DNA from: Saccharomycopsis phalli
Taxonomy: Eukaryota > Ascomycota > Saccharomycetes > Ascoideales > Saccharomycopsidaceae
Direction of reading: 5' to 3'
NCBI GenBank assembly: GCA_020342235.1
Contig: CP073214.1
Location: 1,302,001-1,366,000 of the forward strand
Length of the DNA stretch: 64,000 nucleotides
How positions within the stretch are numbered: position 1 is the first letter of the stretch; the number at the start of each line of letters is the position of its first letter. The notes beneath the pieces are model-generated. The model ran no database searches. It worked only from the letters and a program-made list of their open reading frames with translations, and was not told the DNA's origin. A program made the position numbers and the translations under genes. Shown piece after piece: positions 29,269-38,847 of the stretch.

Positions 29269-31563
29269 TTACACCATGTTGGCATATGGACTAATAAAGC
29301 TTTTTGGAGACTTGATCTTTGGTCGGGGCACCTCGTCATTCACGTGGCTATACGACTCTTCCGAGTCATAGAACCGGTCTTTGATTATCTGGTCAGGCGT
29401 TCGGTTTGTAAGCATAGCCTCTTCTTCAAGTGACAATTGCCGCTTCACGATGATTCCCAACGCTCTTGAGCTTTGAGGAGTAGAAAATACCGAATTGCTC
29501 GATCGCATTGTGTTTCTGCTGGACTTGACAGACAACACGGGAATATTGATGGGACTATCCTGTAAATGAGGGTTTGTAATGTCTCTTTTTGAGCTTCGCT
29601 TTGGAATTTTTGGAGAATTAACCACCTGGAACTGTGTTTCTGAACTGGTTGCCTGGTTGCTACTCTCGCTGCTTAATATTTCTGCAATGGTCACCTGAAC
29701 ATTCGGCGACTGGGAATAGATTGGAGGGGCTCTGTCAGTAGGGGAAAACAATTGTGGAGATTTGAAGCATGGCGACTTCATGGATGGAGATCTGTTGCTA
29801 AACAATGGGGAAAGCTTTGACGACTGGTAGGAGAGTCGCTGGGTATCATAAACCGAGGATGCCTGGGTGTGAATAGTGGCTGCTTTTGCCTTGTAAGTAG
29901 TAGCTCCAGAAAAGTCGTCATTGGACTCAAGGAATACGTTGATGTTTTTCCGTGACAAGTGCTCGTTGATTGATTCGCGCGATAAGTTGTTGTTCACCAT
30001 CACCCCACCAAGTACAACTTTGCCGGTGTTAATGAGTACAGGAGACGTGGAAACCCCATTGTCGCGAAGAAATTTGTTGATGTCGTTGATGGTATCTGTC
30101 AAATGGTTGTCCAAGAAGGAATTGTATTTGCTTTTTTCGGAATATTCCAGTGTGTTATACTTGGTGTCACTGGACATGGGTCTTGCTGGGCCTTTCATTG
30201 ATTCACGATTCACCTTGCTGTACCTCACGGTGGCATTGATTTGAGAATTTGTCTCGTCGACTTCCTGAAGACAGCCCAAGGTTTGCATCTTTTTATCAGA
30301 ATCGGTGGAATAGTGCTCTGTGTCCAAGTTGATTGAAAGGCGCACGAAATCGTTGGGTTTATTCTCATAGTCGTAATCCTCGTCACCGGTGCTGTACATG
30401 TTTCTCAGGAGATCATTGGTAGTTAAGTTTCGATCAAGAAACGAGTCTCTGGTTTCTGATTTTGGAATTAGAGTACTGTTCCGCTCAATTAACTCACTCC
30501 GGAGTGCCTTGATGCTGTTAGACCGGTACACTGTGTCGATATAATTGTCCGGATTCGGTTTCTGCAATGGTTCTGATATTCCCTTGGCAATGCTGTCTTT
30601 GTGGAGTAGCAGACCAGCTATTGTCGTTGGGTTGGAGCTTCCTACCGAGTTTTCCGGTGCCTTTATTGGCTTCTCCGATACATATGACGTACCAGGATCA
30701 CGGTACACTGTTGGATTGGATATTGGTGGCATCTCCAAAACATAGGAATCGTTTGGGGCGTCTGAATCGCTCAGGAAGTCGGTTTGCAAGTCGGTGTGTA
30801 GCTCTGTTGGGAAGTCGATCTGCAAGTCGAGCGTGCCAATGGAATCTCGTTCATTTATTTTCTTGATGATCATCTGGCTGGGAGATTCGCGGGGAGTTCC
30901 TTCTCCCGGAGTGAAGTACTCATCACCTACCGTTGACGCATCGCGAGGCGTCAAGGAGCGATTTTTGTTGCGGTTTTCAGTCAACACCGAGTACATTGGA
31001 GCCTTCTTCTTGTAGTTGCGAGTGATAAAGTATGGCTTCACCGTGGTATCGGCAAGATCAACTTCCTCCATGCCATCAGGCATAATCTGCCCATGTACGG
31101 GTTTGCTTTTCTCATCGTCCGAGGAAAGATACTGGGACCCATCCCAATTATCAATGAGAATGGTTCCATTGTGTGCAATGACGTCGCAGTAATTGTTGAA
31201 GTACTTGTGGCTGCGCAACGCCTCGGCCAAGTTGCCGTTCTTTTCCAAGTCATAAAGGATCATGTTCATGTGCTGTTGCGGCTGACGGGGATCCTGCGGC
31301 GCCACCTTGATTTCGATGTTGCTTCCGCCATTCTTGTGGAACGTGGATGAGATTTTCACGCTGGCTTCCTGCACCTGCCTCTTTTGCTGGGCCAACTGCG
31401 CTTGCTTGCCCTTTTTCTTGCATCGCCACACACAAATTGCCACTGTGAGAATCACAATCACCAGGGGAACTGCAATGGCGATTATGACATACTTTATACT
31501 CCTTGTATCTGGGCCTGCCCTAGCGACGGAGGCACGTTTGTGTAGCAACAGTAGCAGGGGCAT
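29269..31563 (-). CDS. Single-pass membrane protein, possibly Skg6/Tos2-like
   Basis: The 764-residue protein has a very short N terminus (MPLLLLLHKRASVARAG), one transmembrane helix (about 24-47, YVIIAIAVPLVIVILTVAIC) followed by a basic stop-transfer stretch (RCKKKGK), and a long cytosolic tail rich in Ser, Asn, Thr and Asp with many SP/TP sites. This architecture matches yeast bud-site and polarity proteins such as Skg6, Tos2 or Axl2-type tails, but I see no diagnostic motif, so the assignment is tentative. The ATG at 31563 is the first; upstream codons give only TTG. Confidence 0.6.
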   Translation of the reverse strand: MPLLLLLHKRASVARAGPDTRSIKYVIIAIAVPLVIVILTVAICVWRCKKKGKQAQLAQQKRQVQEASVKISSTFHKNGGSNIEIKVAPQDPRQPQQHMNMILYDLEKNGNLAEALRSHKYFNNYCDVIAHNGTILIDNWDGSQYLSSDDEKSKPVHGQIMPDGMEEVDLADTTVKPYFITRNYKKKAPMYSVLTENRNKNRSLTPRDASTVGDEYFTPGEGTPRESPSQMIIKKINERDSIGTLDLQIDFPTELHTDLQTDFLSDSDAPNDSYVLEMPPISNPTVYRDPGTSYVSEKPIKAPENSVGSSNPTTIAGLLLHKDSIAKGISEPLQKPNPDNYIDTVYRSNSIKALRSELIERNSTLIPKSETRDSFLDRNLTTNDLLRNMYSTGDEDYDYENKPNDFVRLSINLDTEHYSTDSDKKMQTLGCLQEVDETNSQINATVRYSKVNRESMKGPARPMSSDTKYNTLEYSEKSKYNSFLDNHLTDTINDINKFLRDNGVSTSPVLINTGKVVLGGVMVNNNLSRESINEHLSRKNINVFLESNDDFSGATTYKAKAATIHTQASSVYDTQRLSYQSSKLSPLFSNRSPSMKSPCFKSPQLFSPTDRAPPIYSQSPNVQVTIAEILSSESSNQATSSETQFQVVNSPKIPKRSSKRDITNPHLQDSPINIPVLSVKSSRNTMRSSNSVFSTPQSSRALGIIVKRQLSLEEEAMLTNRTPDQIIKDRFYDSEESYSHVNDEVPRPKIKSPKSFISPYANMV

Positions 31564-32155
31564 GCTCGGTTGGAAAAATGGCAATGGTCCTGAGATATAT
31601 TAGACTGCCAGAATAGTAGGAATGGATATTCGGTGCCTTATAGATCCATGTGGAGAATTGGCGAGGCACCAGAATAATGCCGGTTTACGTATAGACATGT
31701 AGTGTTTGTGGGATATTGCAAGGCATGGCTCTTGAAGCCTTGCAAGAATATAGTGGATCCTGCAGGGCAATTTTGGTAATGATACAAGGGAGAACAAGAG
31801 AAGCAGCAGAGCAATAGGGGAATATAGACACAGCAGCAGATTATAGAGGAGCGGGGTGGTTTGAAAATAATCGGGAATATAGTAAAGAGTGGTGGAAATT
31901 GCAATGGGAAAAACATGGGGTATAAGTTGCAGTGAACATTGTAGTGTAGGAAAAAAAAAAAGCCCGTTAAACGTGGGTCAACACACAATGGTACACTGGA
32001 GTGTAGGCGACTTGGAGCATGAATACAAGAACAGAACAAAAAATAAAAGAAAATTGATCGACATATATATATATTAATACTATATCCAGCCACATATCTC
32101 CAATCAATATAAATATACAAGCTCGCCATCCGGGTTGGTGCCGTACCATGCATTC
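31564..32155. other. Spacer between the membrane protein gene and PSF2
   Basis: About 590 bp. A poly-A run is near 31950 and alternating AT near 32065-32075. A long frame on the minus strand here is hydrophobic and low-complexity and has no family match; I do not call it a gene. Confidence 0.55.
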
Positions 32156-32848
32156 TCATAGCTCGTAGTCCTTGACAATCATGTCGAGATCTTCATGGAT
32201 GACTGTCGAGGAATTAATAGACGCACTAGGACGCAGCACCTGGATGTCGACTGGCTTCTCTTCCTCCTCTTCATCATCCTCGACCAAATATTGGTCCTTG
32301 GAAACTGTGGCCTCTAGCCGGTTCAAGCTGCCCATGACCCGGCTAATAAACGGCCGGAACTCGTTGATCTCCATCAAGCTGAGATTGTTGAAACTTAAAT
32401 TGATCTCGTTCATGTTCGCCAACCCTTTGCGAAGCTTGGTCATTCGGATTTCCCGTAGGTCCTGTATACACTGGTGGATGGTGTGTGGCTCGTCAATCAA
32501 GTCGGTGTAAAAGTGACGAATAAACATCCGCGACACCTCCATCCATCTGTCTGGTAGTTTAGAAAACTCCGTCAGGTTTTGTGCCTCCTCCTGATACTTA
32601 TCCCTAAGACTGGTCTCGTTGAGCCAACTGGGTGGGGTCACAGTGACCTTGTTTTGCTTCTTGAGAATCACTGCCAACCATAATGGCAAGTCGTAGTTAT
32701 TCATGAGCCGTAGCTTGGGCATGTCCATGGTTATAAGGGGAATGGCGTCCATATTCACGTTGGAGATGACCAGAATGCGCTCATTTTCGGCCAAGTAATT
32801 GATTTCTGCTGCGGCAAATGTGTCTTGGAGTGATTTAGGAAAGGACAT
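32156..32848 (-). CDS. Psf2, GINS complex subunit
   Basis: Psf2 is one of four GINS subunits; GINS joins Mcm2-7 and Cdc45 as the CMG replicative helicase. The product is 230 residues (S. cerevisiae 213). Family blocks: MSFPKSLQDTFAAAEI at the N terminus, LPLWLAVILKKQNKVTVTPP and WLNETSLRDKYQEE in the middle, HQCIQDLREIRMTKLRKGL, and SLMEINEFRPFISRVM. The C-terminal 40 residues are acidic (DDEEEEEK) and variable, as in other fungi. The ATG at 32848 gives the expected N terminus. It is divergent from POP4. Confidence 0.96.
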   Translation of the reverse strand: MSFPKSLQDTFAAAEINYLAENERILVISNVNMDAIPLITMDMPKLRLMNNYDLPLWLAVILKKQNKVTVTPPSWLNETSLRDKYQEEAQNLTEFSKLPDRWMEVSRMFIRHFYTDLIDEPHTIHQCIQDLREIRMTKLRKGLANMNEINLSFNNLSLMEINEFRPFISRVMGSLNRLEATVSKDQYLVEDDEEEEEKPVDIQVLRPSASINSSTVIHEDLDMIVKDYEL

Positions 32849-33266
32849 CCGGGCAGTATTTCACAATGGGAGTATTTCACAATGGGAGTATTTCACAATT
32901 GGCCTGATTAATCAACAGTTGTGTCAACGCCAGCTAGTTCCTAAAGCACAATGTTCAATAGCAATCACAGACTGGTCCAAAAAGTCGTGCAATATGTCTT
33001 GACTGCTTTTTAAATATTTAACCACTCTCCAATGTGTGCTTATATCTGCAAACCACAACTCAGTTCCTCGAAAAGCCTCTCGGTATTCAATATCCAATGC
33101 TCAATCCAACGCTCAATCCAACGCTCAATATCCAGAATCAACGCCCAATACTCAATATAATTAATTTATTCCTCAGCTAAGCTTTAGCAACTGGTTTCCG
33201 CTTGCTCTGGTGCGTCTAGTTAATCTCCGTCTGGTTTGATTTTCTGCTGCATAATTTTTACTCTTG
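32849..33266. repeat. PSF2/POP4 divergent promoter with short repeats
   Basis: Just upstream of PSF2 are three copies of CACAATGGGAGTATTT-like units (about 32855-32900). Nearer POP4, at about 33090-33160, are copies of CAATCCAACGCT. No other gene is seen. Confidence 0.75.
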
Positions 33267-34142
33267 ATGGAACGGGAACTATTGGCCAGATCGAGGTTCT
33301 TCAAGCGCTCTCTCGACACAGAAGAGCTTTTGGCCAACAGATATTCCAGAAATGGAACCCAGAAAGATTTCATTGTCCTCAAACAAACTGGCAGTAAGCC
33401 CTTGGAGCAGTCCATCAAGTTGCCTCAGCAAGTACCACGAAGTCAGCGAAACGCAAAGAAATCCAAGAAACAAAAGAATAACCCAAGAACAGAGTTTCGC
33501 AATTACTTAAACGTCACCTTGAGTAACCAAAGAAAAGCGTGTGCGCTCTTCTCTCAGGGCCACAGTCTCAAGGAAATTACAACCAAGTATGACATCCCGG
33601 ATTATCAAGACTACGTTACCTTGAACAAACTCTGGCTAGGGTATATTCGAAATTTGCTACAATTGGAAAAAGGAGACGTTGCTATCCAGCAGGTTTTAAG
33701 CAAGTTGGTTTCTGCTGAGTATATAGGATCCATTGTACGAGTGGCCGATTCCAGGGACAAGAATTTGGTGAATTTGACTGGAATTGTCTTGTATGAGTTT
33801 AAAAACTACTTTGTGATTGTTGTTCCAAAAAATTTAAAGTTTGGTGAAAATGTCACCATCGAGGAGCAGCAAAAAGCGTTGGATGGTGGCATGCCATTAT
33901 CCAGTAAGGAATCGGTGGGAGGAATCAGGCTTGTGGAGAAGAAGACGTGCAATTTTAAATTGATTATCCCGTTGCAAGGAGCCGAGGGTAAAGTACTGTC
34001 TGACGAGATGGATGTTGTATTAAATAAGGAGTACTTGGAGGTACTAATATATGGTGCTCGGTTCAACACTAGGAGCATTGACAGATCAAGCAAGAAGTTT
34101 AAGAACCATAATGTCAAGGACATGTTGTTGGTGGCAGATTAA
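33267..34142 (+). CDS. Pop4, RNase P/MRP subunit (p29)
   Basis: Pop4 is the Rpp29-family protein of nuclear RNase P and RNase MRP, which mature tRNA 5' ends and pre-rRNA. The product is 291 residues (S. cerevisiae 279). The C-terminal Sm-like barrel (about 175-285) shows YIGSIVRVADSRDKNLVNLT, GIVLYEFKNYFVIVV and FGARF-type blocks (YGARFNTRSIDRSSKKFKN). The N-terminal half has a Lys-rich patch (NAKKSKKQKNNPR). The first ATG is 33267. It is divergent from PSF2 and convergent with the NTR2-like gene. Confidence 0.93.
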   Translation: MERELLARSRFFKRSLDTEELLANRYSRNGTQKDFIVLKQTGSKPLEQSIKLPQQVPRSQRNAKKSKKQKNNPRTEFRNYLNVTLSNQRKACALFSQGHSLKEITTKYDIPDYQDYVTLNKLWLGYIRNLLQLEKGDVAIQQVLSKLVSAEYIGSIVRVADSRDKNLVNLTGIVLYEFKNYFVIVVPKNLKFGENVTIEEQQKALDGGMPLSSKESVGGIRLVEKKTCNFKLIIPLQGAEGKVLSDEMDVVLNKEYLEVLIYGARFNTRSIDRSSKKFKNHNVKDMLLVAD

Positions 34143-34184
34143 TCTAATGTGTCGATCTGATGTGCGGATAATCTGATGTTACAC

Positions 34185-34262
34185 CAATTAAGGCATCCGG
34201 TAAATAAGGCATCCGGTTAATAAGACTTCCGATAAAAAGACTTCCGATTAAGACACCGATTA
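34185..34262. repeat. Short repeats between POP4 and NTR2-like
   Basis: Imperfect copies of AAGGCATCCGGTTAAT and AAGACTTCCGATTAA fill the roughly 120-bp convergent spacer. They would be transcribed at the 3' end of both genes. Confidence 0.8.
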
Positions 34263-34263
34263 A

Positions 34264-35244
34264 TCACGTCTGTTCAGCCAATGTGTTTATCAAATCCTGA
34301 ATACTTTCCTTGAGTGCATCAGCCTTATCTTGCTCATCGCCAAGATCATACTCATACTCATTCAACTGATCCTTTTTATCCTCGCATAATTCAGCCAACT
34401 CAACATCAATGTCCTTCAATGTCTTTGTAATAGCCAGCAAATCAAGGTACGTGTACTCTGTGCTTTTTGGAAAGTTGACAAACGACTCTTGCACCGGATT
34501 GGTCTTTAGTTCTTGCAATAGATCGCGGTCCTCCTTTGTGTTGCCGCCCTTTATCGCGTCATAAATCAATGCCTTCTCCCACTTTTGTAGCTCCTCGTCT
34601 TCGCTCTCTTGATGGTACTCATACAATGCATTTTTTATCGTAAGGTGCGCAGATACTTCTTCATTATCAAACTTCAATCTACTCTGTTCCTCACTGCTAT
34701 CTTCCTCGGCGACTTTTGGAGCTTCTTGCTCCTCCTCACTGCTCAAATCCACGCTGATTTCGTCTTCATTAACTGCTTGTGATATAATCTCCTGCTTCTC
34801 TTTCGACTCCTGTAGTCTCGCCCGGAGCATCTGCTTTCTCTTCTTTATCTTCTCAATAGCTAAATCGTCGTATACTGTGATTTTCTCCACGGCTTTTTCC
34901 TCCTGGTCCACCATACTCACATCCTCGGCATTTGCAGCCTCGTGCACTGCCTCAATTTCATGCTGTTTCTCATTATTATCGCCTGGATCATCGCCAGTTA
35001 TCCTCCTCTGGTTCTGGTTCTTTTTCAATTCCCCAAGACTATACAACGGCGCCTCATCGCCCCATGCCAATTTTCCAGCCCCCGCGTCCTGCTTAATCTT
35101 TGTAGGCAAAATCACGTCCAAATCGCCGCTTGGCTCGTCGAAATCAAGAACATTAATTTTCGTCTTTTTACCCTTGCGTTTTTTAAACACCGCCTTCTTG
35201 CCTCCTGTGCTCCTACCTGCTTCATTCTCAACAACAATGGGCAT
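34264..35244 (-). CDS. Ntr2-like spliceosome disassembly factor
   Basis: Ntr2 binds Ntr1 and the helicase Prp43 and releases the lariat intron from the spliceosome. The product is 326 residues (S. cerevisiae Ntr2 322), very acidic and helical. An N-terminal basic segment (KKAVFKKRKGKKTKINVLDF) precedes a DEP-type block. The middle has an ERxxKRK-like helix (AIEKIKKRKQMLRARLQES), then KWEKALIYDAIKGG, and a C-terminal coiled coil (about 260-326). The ATG at 35244 is the first; a GTG-initiated extension is not needed. Sequence identity in this family is low, so the match rests on length, charge layout and the QKWEKALI block. Confidence 0.58.
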   Translation of the reverse strand: MPIVVENEAGRSTGGKKAVFKKRKGKKTKINVLDFDEPSGDLDVILPTKIKQDAGAGKLAWGDEAPLYSLGELKKNQNQRRITGDDPGDNNEKQHEIEAVHEAANAEDVSMVDQEEKAVEKITVYDDLAIEKIKKRKQMLRARLQESKEKQEIISQAVNEDEISVDLSSEEEQEAPKVAEEDSSEEQSRLKFDNEEVSAHLTIKNALYEYHQESEDEELQKWEKALIYDAIKGGNTKEDRDLLQELKTNPVQESFVNFPKSTEYTYLDLLAITKTLKDIDVELAELCEDKKDQLNEYEYDLGDEQDKADALKESIQDLINTLAEQT

Positions 35245-35413
35245 TCTTGGTTGTGGTGCACACTCTAGAGGAAAATTATTTCCCCAGACAGTTGCTGCAT
35301 TCCAGTATGCCACTACGTGAAATAAATGACGTGCAATAACTATTTAATCTATCAATGTCTCTAGGATGATGCGCCAACTATATAATGTAGTTCAAGAACC
35401 AGATATTCCAATC

Positions 35414-36307
35414 CTACCTCTTGTCAATGTCTGGCGTAAGATTGTTTCCATTTGGTCCTGCCCCATAGTACGAACTCACGATAGACGTCCGAGCAAACTG
35501 TGGCTTGTATACACTGGTTGTGGTGTATGGGGGCTTGCTACTGAACTCGTCAGGACCATCGGATTGCCGAAAGATATCCTCCTGCTTGTATGCCCCGACT
35601 GTACTGTATACTTTCAGTCCGTTCCGGTCGGTGGTTTTTGACGGTACCATTAGCGGTGAAAAAACATCCTTGTACGGATTCACACTCTTTCTAGTGTCGT
35701 CGGACCCACTGGGCTGGCTATACGGGTCAAACTCGACGTCAATGGTGTATCGGTTCATGTTTGGCGAGGAGACCTGGGAGCCGTTGTCAGGAAGGTACCC
35801 TGGCGAATTGTTTGGATACTTTTCCGCCATCATCATGTTGACTTTGGATTCAGGGATGCTGTGCCCGACAAATGTGTCAATCGAGTCGCCGCTGCTGTGT
35901 GTGGTGAACTTTGAGTCCGGGATAACAGCTACAGGAACTTCACTGACACCGTAGGGACTGAGAATCTCGCGGGAAACTGGCTCTTGGGTCATTCTTCTAG
36001 TAGTCTGCGACCTTTGGCTCAAGCTTGGCCCTACTGGAAACATACACCAGTTGGATCCTGCTATGCTATCCAACCCTCTGCTGTATCGATGTCGGTTGGC
36101 CCACCGAACCAATATGAACGCCCAACTGACCACTAGAGTACATACCGCAAACGCTAGTAGTGCTGCCAAGGCAATAATGGCGCCGCTTTTTGTATTATTC
36201 TCGTTCCGGAGCGACTTTAAAGAAGCGTTGAGCTTGTTAAAAGCACTCACCACCGAGTTCGAGTCGACCAAATTGACTCCCGAGGCATCGTCTCGTTTAA
36301 TTATCAT
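35414..36307 (-). CDS. Single-pass membrane protein, unknown
   Basis: The 297-residue protein begins MIIKRDDASG, has one transmembrane helix (about 46-72, rich in Ala, Leu and Val: AIIALAALLAFAVCTLVV), a basic flank (RWANRHRYSRG) and a cytosolic tail rich in Ser, Pro, Tyr and Asn (for example NSPGYLPDNGSQVSSPN, QPSGSDDTRKSVNPYKD). There is no cleavable signal peptide. The layout is like Rcr1/Rcr2 or Skg6-type cortical proteins, but no family motif is seen. The first ATG is 36307. Confidence 0.6.
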   Translation of the reverse strand: MIIKRDDASGVNLVDSNSVVSAFNKLNASLKSLRNENNTKSGAIIALAALLAFAVCTLVVSWAFILVRWANRHRYSRGLDSIAGSNWCMFPVGPSLSQRSQTTRRMTQEPVSREILSPYGVSEVPVAVIPDSKFTTHSSGDSIDTFVGHSIPESKVNMMMAEKYPNNSPGYLPDNGSQVSSPNMNRYTIDVEFDPYSQPSGSDDTRKSVNPYKDVFSPLMVPSKTTDRNGLKVYSTVGAYKQEDIFRQSDGPDEFSSKPPYTTTSVYKPQFARTSIVSSYYGAGPNGNNLTPDIDKR

Positions 36308-37404
36308 TGCAAAAACATCCACTGTCCGAATTCCAAATCTATTTATTGATACAGTTGGTACCGTACCTTAGTATTCCTACAACGTACCGTAAATCAGGAA
36401 ACTCGCTGACGAGCGTGTGCATGTGGATATTCTCTTATTTTGGACAACCATACTCTCCTTCCGGCTACTGCTCAGCATTATTAGTTTCTGTTTCTTTGAT
36501 GCATTTTATATTCCTTTTTTTTTTCAATATAATCAGTTGGCTTTGGGCTATTATTCCCCAGCGTCACATGACTACACGCACGAGATTACAAGACATCAGC
36601 TTACTAATGTTCCAGCCATTTGTCCTGAACCCATGGCACAGGACTGAGTTGTAAGAATGTAAAACACCCTGGCAAAACGGAAGGCAACTGATTATATTTT
36701 TAGAACAAATAATTGGGTGGGATATAATGGTCGAAGTCACTATACGCAGTTATAATATGGAGTGTACCCTGCAGCGAGTGGAATGACGTAGTGAATGAGA
36801 ATAGTTTTGATGAAATAATTTTGATACGGTGAACTTGACAAAATAATGCGGTAGAACTAAAGTTGACAAGTATGACTGGTTATTAGCGGTCTTCTTGTTT
36901 TAGAGTGATTCCTTTATACCTACCTGACTTGGCACTACTACCTGACTTGGCACTTCTACCTGACTTGGCACTTTATACTGACTTGACATTTCATACTGAC
37001 TTGACATTTCATACTGACTTGACATTTCATACTGACTTGACATTTCATACTGACTTGACATTTCATACTGACTTGACATTTTATATCTGACTTGGCACAT
37101 CTACGCTAACCTCCTTCACCAACAAGAAACAAAGATTTGACGGCGATGGAATTACCTAATCAAGCAAAAAACAGACTATGGTACTCAATGGTTTTCACAG
37201 TGGCTTTTCCCAAACAATTGGTCTTTTGATTCTGGACTACAATTATTGCAAACTACAACTAACCTACAACTATAATCTAATTTCTGTCCGACAATAGTCG
37301 CAAAATCACTGTTACCATCACCAACGTTCCCGTATGCACCATGCACCAATTTCGCGGATCCATGAAAAATAAATTCAACTTTTTCAAACCTCCTCTTGAG
37401 TACA
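36308..37404. other. Divergent spacer upstream of RPC34
   Basis: It holds the promoters of the membrane protein gene and RPC34 and the array at 36918-37098. A poly-T tract is near 36517-36527. No further gene is seen. Confidence 0.6.
36918..37098. repeat. 18-bp tandem repeat
   Basis: Five perfect copies of TGACTTGACATTTCATAC (36979-37068), flanked by variants in which CATTTCATAC becomes CACTACTACC or similar; about nine units in all. The unit is a multiple of three, so both strands stay open through it. Confidence 0.93.
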
Positions 37405-38322
37405 ATGTCTCAACTCTCTGACAAGGCCTCTGAACTCCATGCCAAGATGCTTGAGGCACATGCAAAAGACTATTTCTATAACCAGACAGAAATGGAGGCC
37501 TTGGTTGGTGCCTCGGACAGAAAATTTGTCGTGATGTGGGTTCAGGAGCTCATTGATTTCCATTTGATCAAAGTCGGAAGTGTAAGCGGCGCAACCGTAT
37601 TTTCTGCGACCCAGAAATCCGAAGCAGAGAAGGTGAGCCGCATGACGAAGGAGGAAAACATGATTTATCGGTACATTGAGGCCGCAGGAAGAGAGGGTGT
37701 GTGGCAGAAGATCATCAAAGCAAAGAGTAACTTGCACCAACATGTGTTTGTAAAATCGTTGAAGAATTTGGAACAGAAACGTTACGTCAAGTCTATCAAG
37801 GATGTGAAGCATCCAACTCGTAAGATATACATGCTCTATAACTTACAGCCCTCAATTGAATTAACCGGTGGTCCCTGGTTCACCGACTCGGAACTCGATA
37901 CGGAGTTTGTAGAGAGCTTGTTGAACATTGTGTGGCGGTTTGTGGCCCAGAAATCGTTTCCTCGAAAGGACGAGACTGCCAATCCGGAGCAGAATTCCTA
38001 TGATAGTCGCTACGAAGGGTACCCGACGCTCCAAGATATCTTGGACTTTATAAAGAAGAACCAGATTTCAACGGTGGAATTGTCGCACAATGATATCAAA
38101 TCGTTGTGTAATGTTCTCATTTTTGAAGATAAAATCGTCCGCTTGCCCTTGTTAGATGCCTACAAGGCAACTTGGCAGAGTATGCTCGAGTCTGGTATTG
38201 AGATTGGCGAGGAGCCTGTGATGAAAGAGACGGGATATAGTATCTTTGATTTTTACACGCAAGTTCGGCATGGCGAGGAGGATACTGACGTTGTGTATTT
38301 GGATAACTGGATCAATGCATAA
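37405..38322 (+). CDS. Rpc34, RNA polymerase III subunit
   Basis: Rpc34 (C34) belongs to the C82-C34-C31 subcomplex of Pol III that contacts TFIIIB and opens the promoter. The product is 305 residues (S. cerevisiae 317). It has tandem winged-helix domains: the first spans about 1-75, the second holds EENMIYRYIEAAGREGVWQKII and LNLEQ-type segments (SLKNLEQKRYVKSIKDVKHP). The region KIYMLYNLQPSIELTGGPWF is highly conserved. The tail ends in an acidic stretch (EEDTDVVYLDNWINA). The ATG at 37405 is preceded only by a near-cognate start. Confidence 0.95.
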   Translation: MSQLSDKASELHAKMLEAHAKDYFYNQTEMEALVGASDRKFVVMWVQELIDFHLIKVGSVSGATVFSATQKSEAEKVSRMTKEENMIYRYIEAAGREGVWQKIIKAKSNLHQHVFVKSLKNLEQKRYVKSIKDVKHPTRKIYMLYNLQPSIELTGGPWFTDSELDTEFVESLLNIVWRFVAQKSFPRKDETANPEQNSYDSRYEGYPTLQDILDFIKKNQISTVELSHNDIKSLCNVLIFEDKIVRLPLLDAYKATWQSMLESGIEIGEEPVMKETGYSIFDFYTQVRHGEEDTDVVYLDNWINA

Positions 38323-38847
38323 AGAGACTAGGTGGAAATTTTAATGAAAAAGACAAGCTATATCTGGCAAGGTTGCCCCTAAGCACTATGATTTGTATCA
38401 ATGTATTGGGGTAAATCGAACTCTGTTTACTGTATAGTATGAAAATGATGATTTGAAGTACTTGTGACTAGAAACTCTTGCAGTATGTAGAGATGAGTAC
38501 GTATCTACTGTCTAATATTCTAGGAAACTGTTTTACAGGATAATCATCCAGAATTCACTGCATAATCACCCAGAATTCACTCCAGAATTCACTCCAGAAT
38601 TCACTCCATAATTCACTCCATAATTCACTCCATAATCCCGACAGTCCAATCGAGCAATCCTTTTGCCACTTGAAAATATGTCAATAGCATATAAACTTTG
38701 TACTATTATGCCAATTATATATTTTGGTATAAACAAAAGGTTTATATTCCTAGTACATTCGCAGCCATATGACAGACAGGGCTATAACCGCCCAGTGCCC
38801 GTAACCTCACTCCATAATACTGCGTAGGCACAGTGACATCAGTCACG
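38323..38847. repeat. RPC34-BET4 spacer with 12-bp repeat
   Basis: About six copies of ATTCACTCCAGA or ATTCACTCCATA at 38548-38636. The remaining 200 bp before the BET4 ATG is the BET4 promoter; no other feature is recognised. Confidence 0.85.

Noticed and set aside
31638-32159. 173-codon frame on the minus strand
   Set aside because: Hydrophobic, low-complexity, in a promoter-type spacer, and no family resemblance.
37147-37230. 27-codon ATG frame upstream of RPC34
   Set aside because: Short, unrelated to any small yeast protein I know, and inside the RPC34 promoter.
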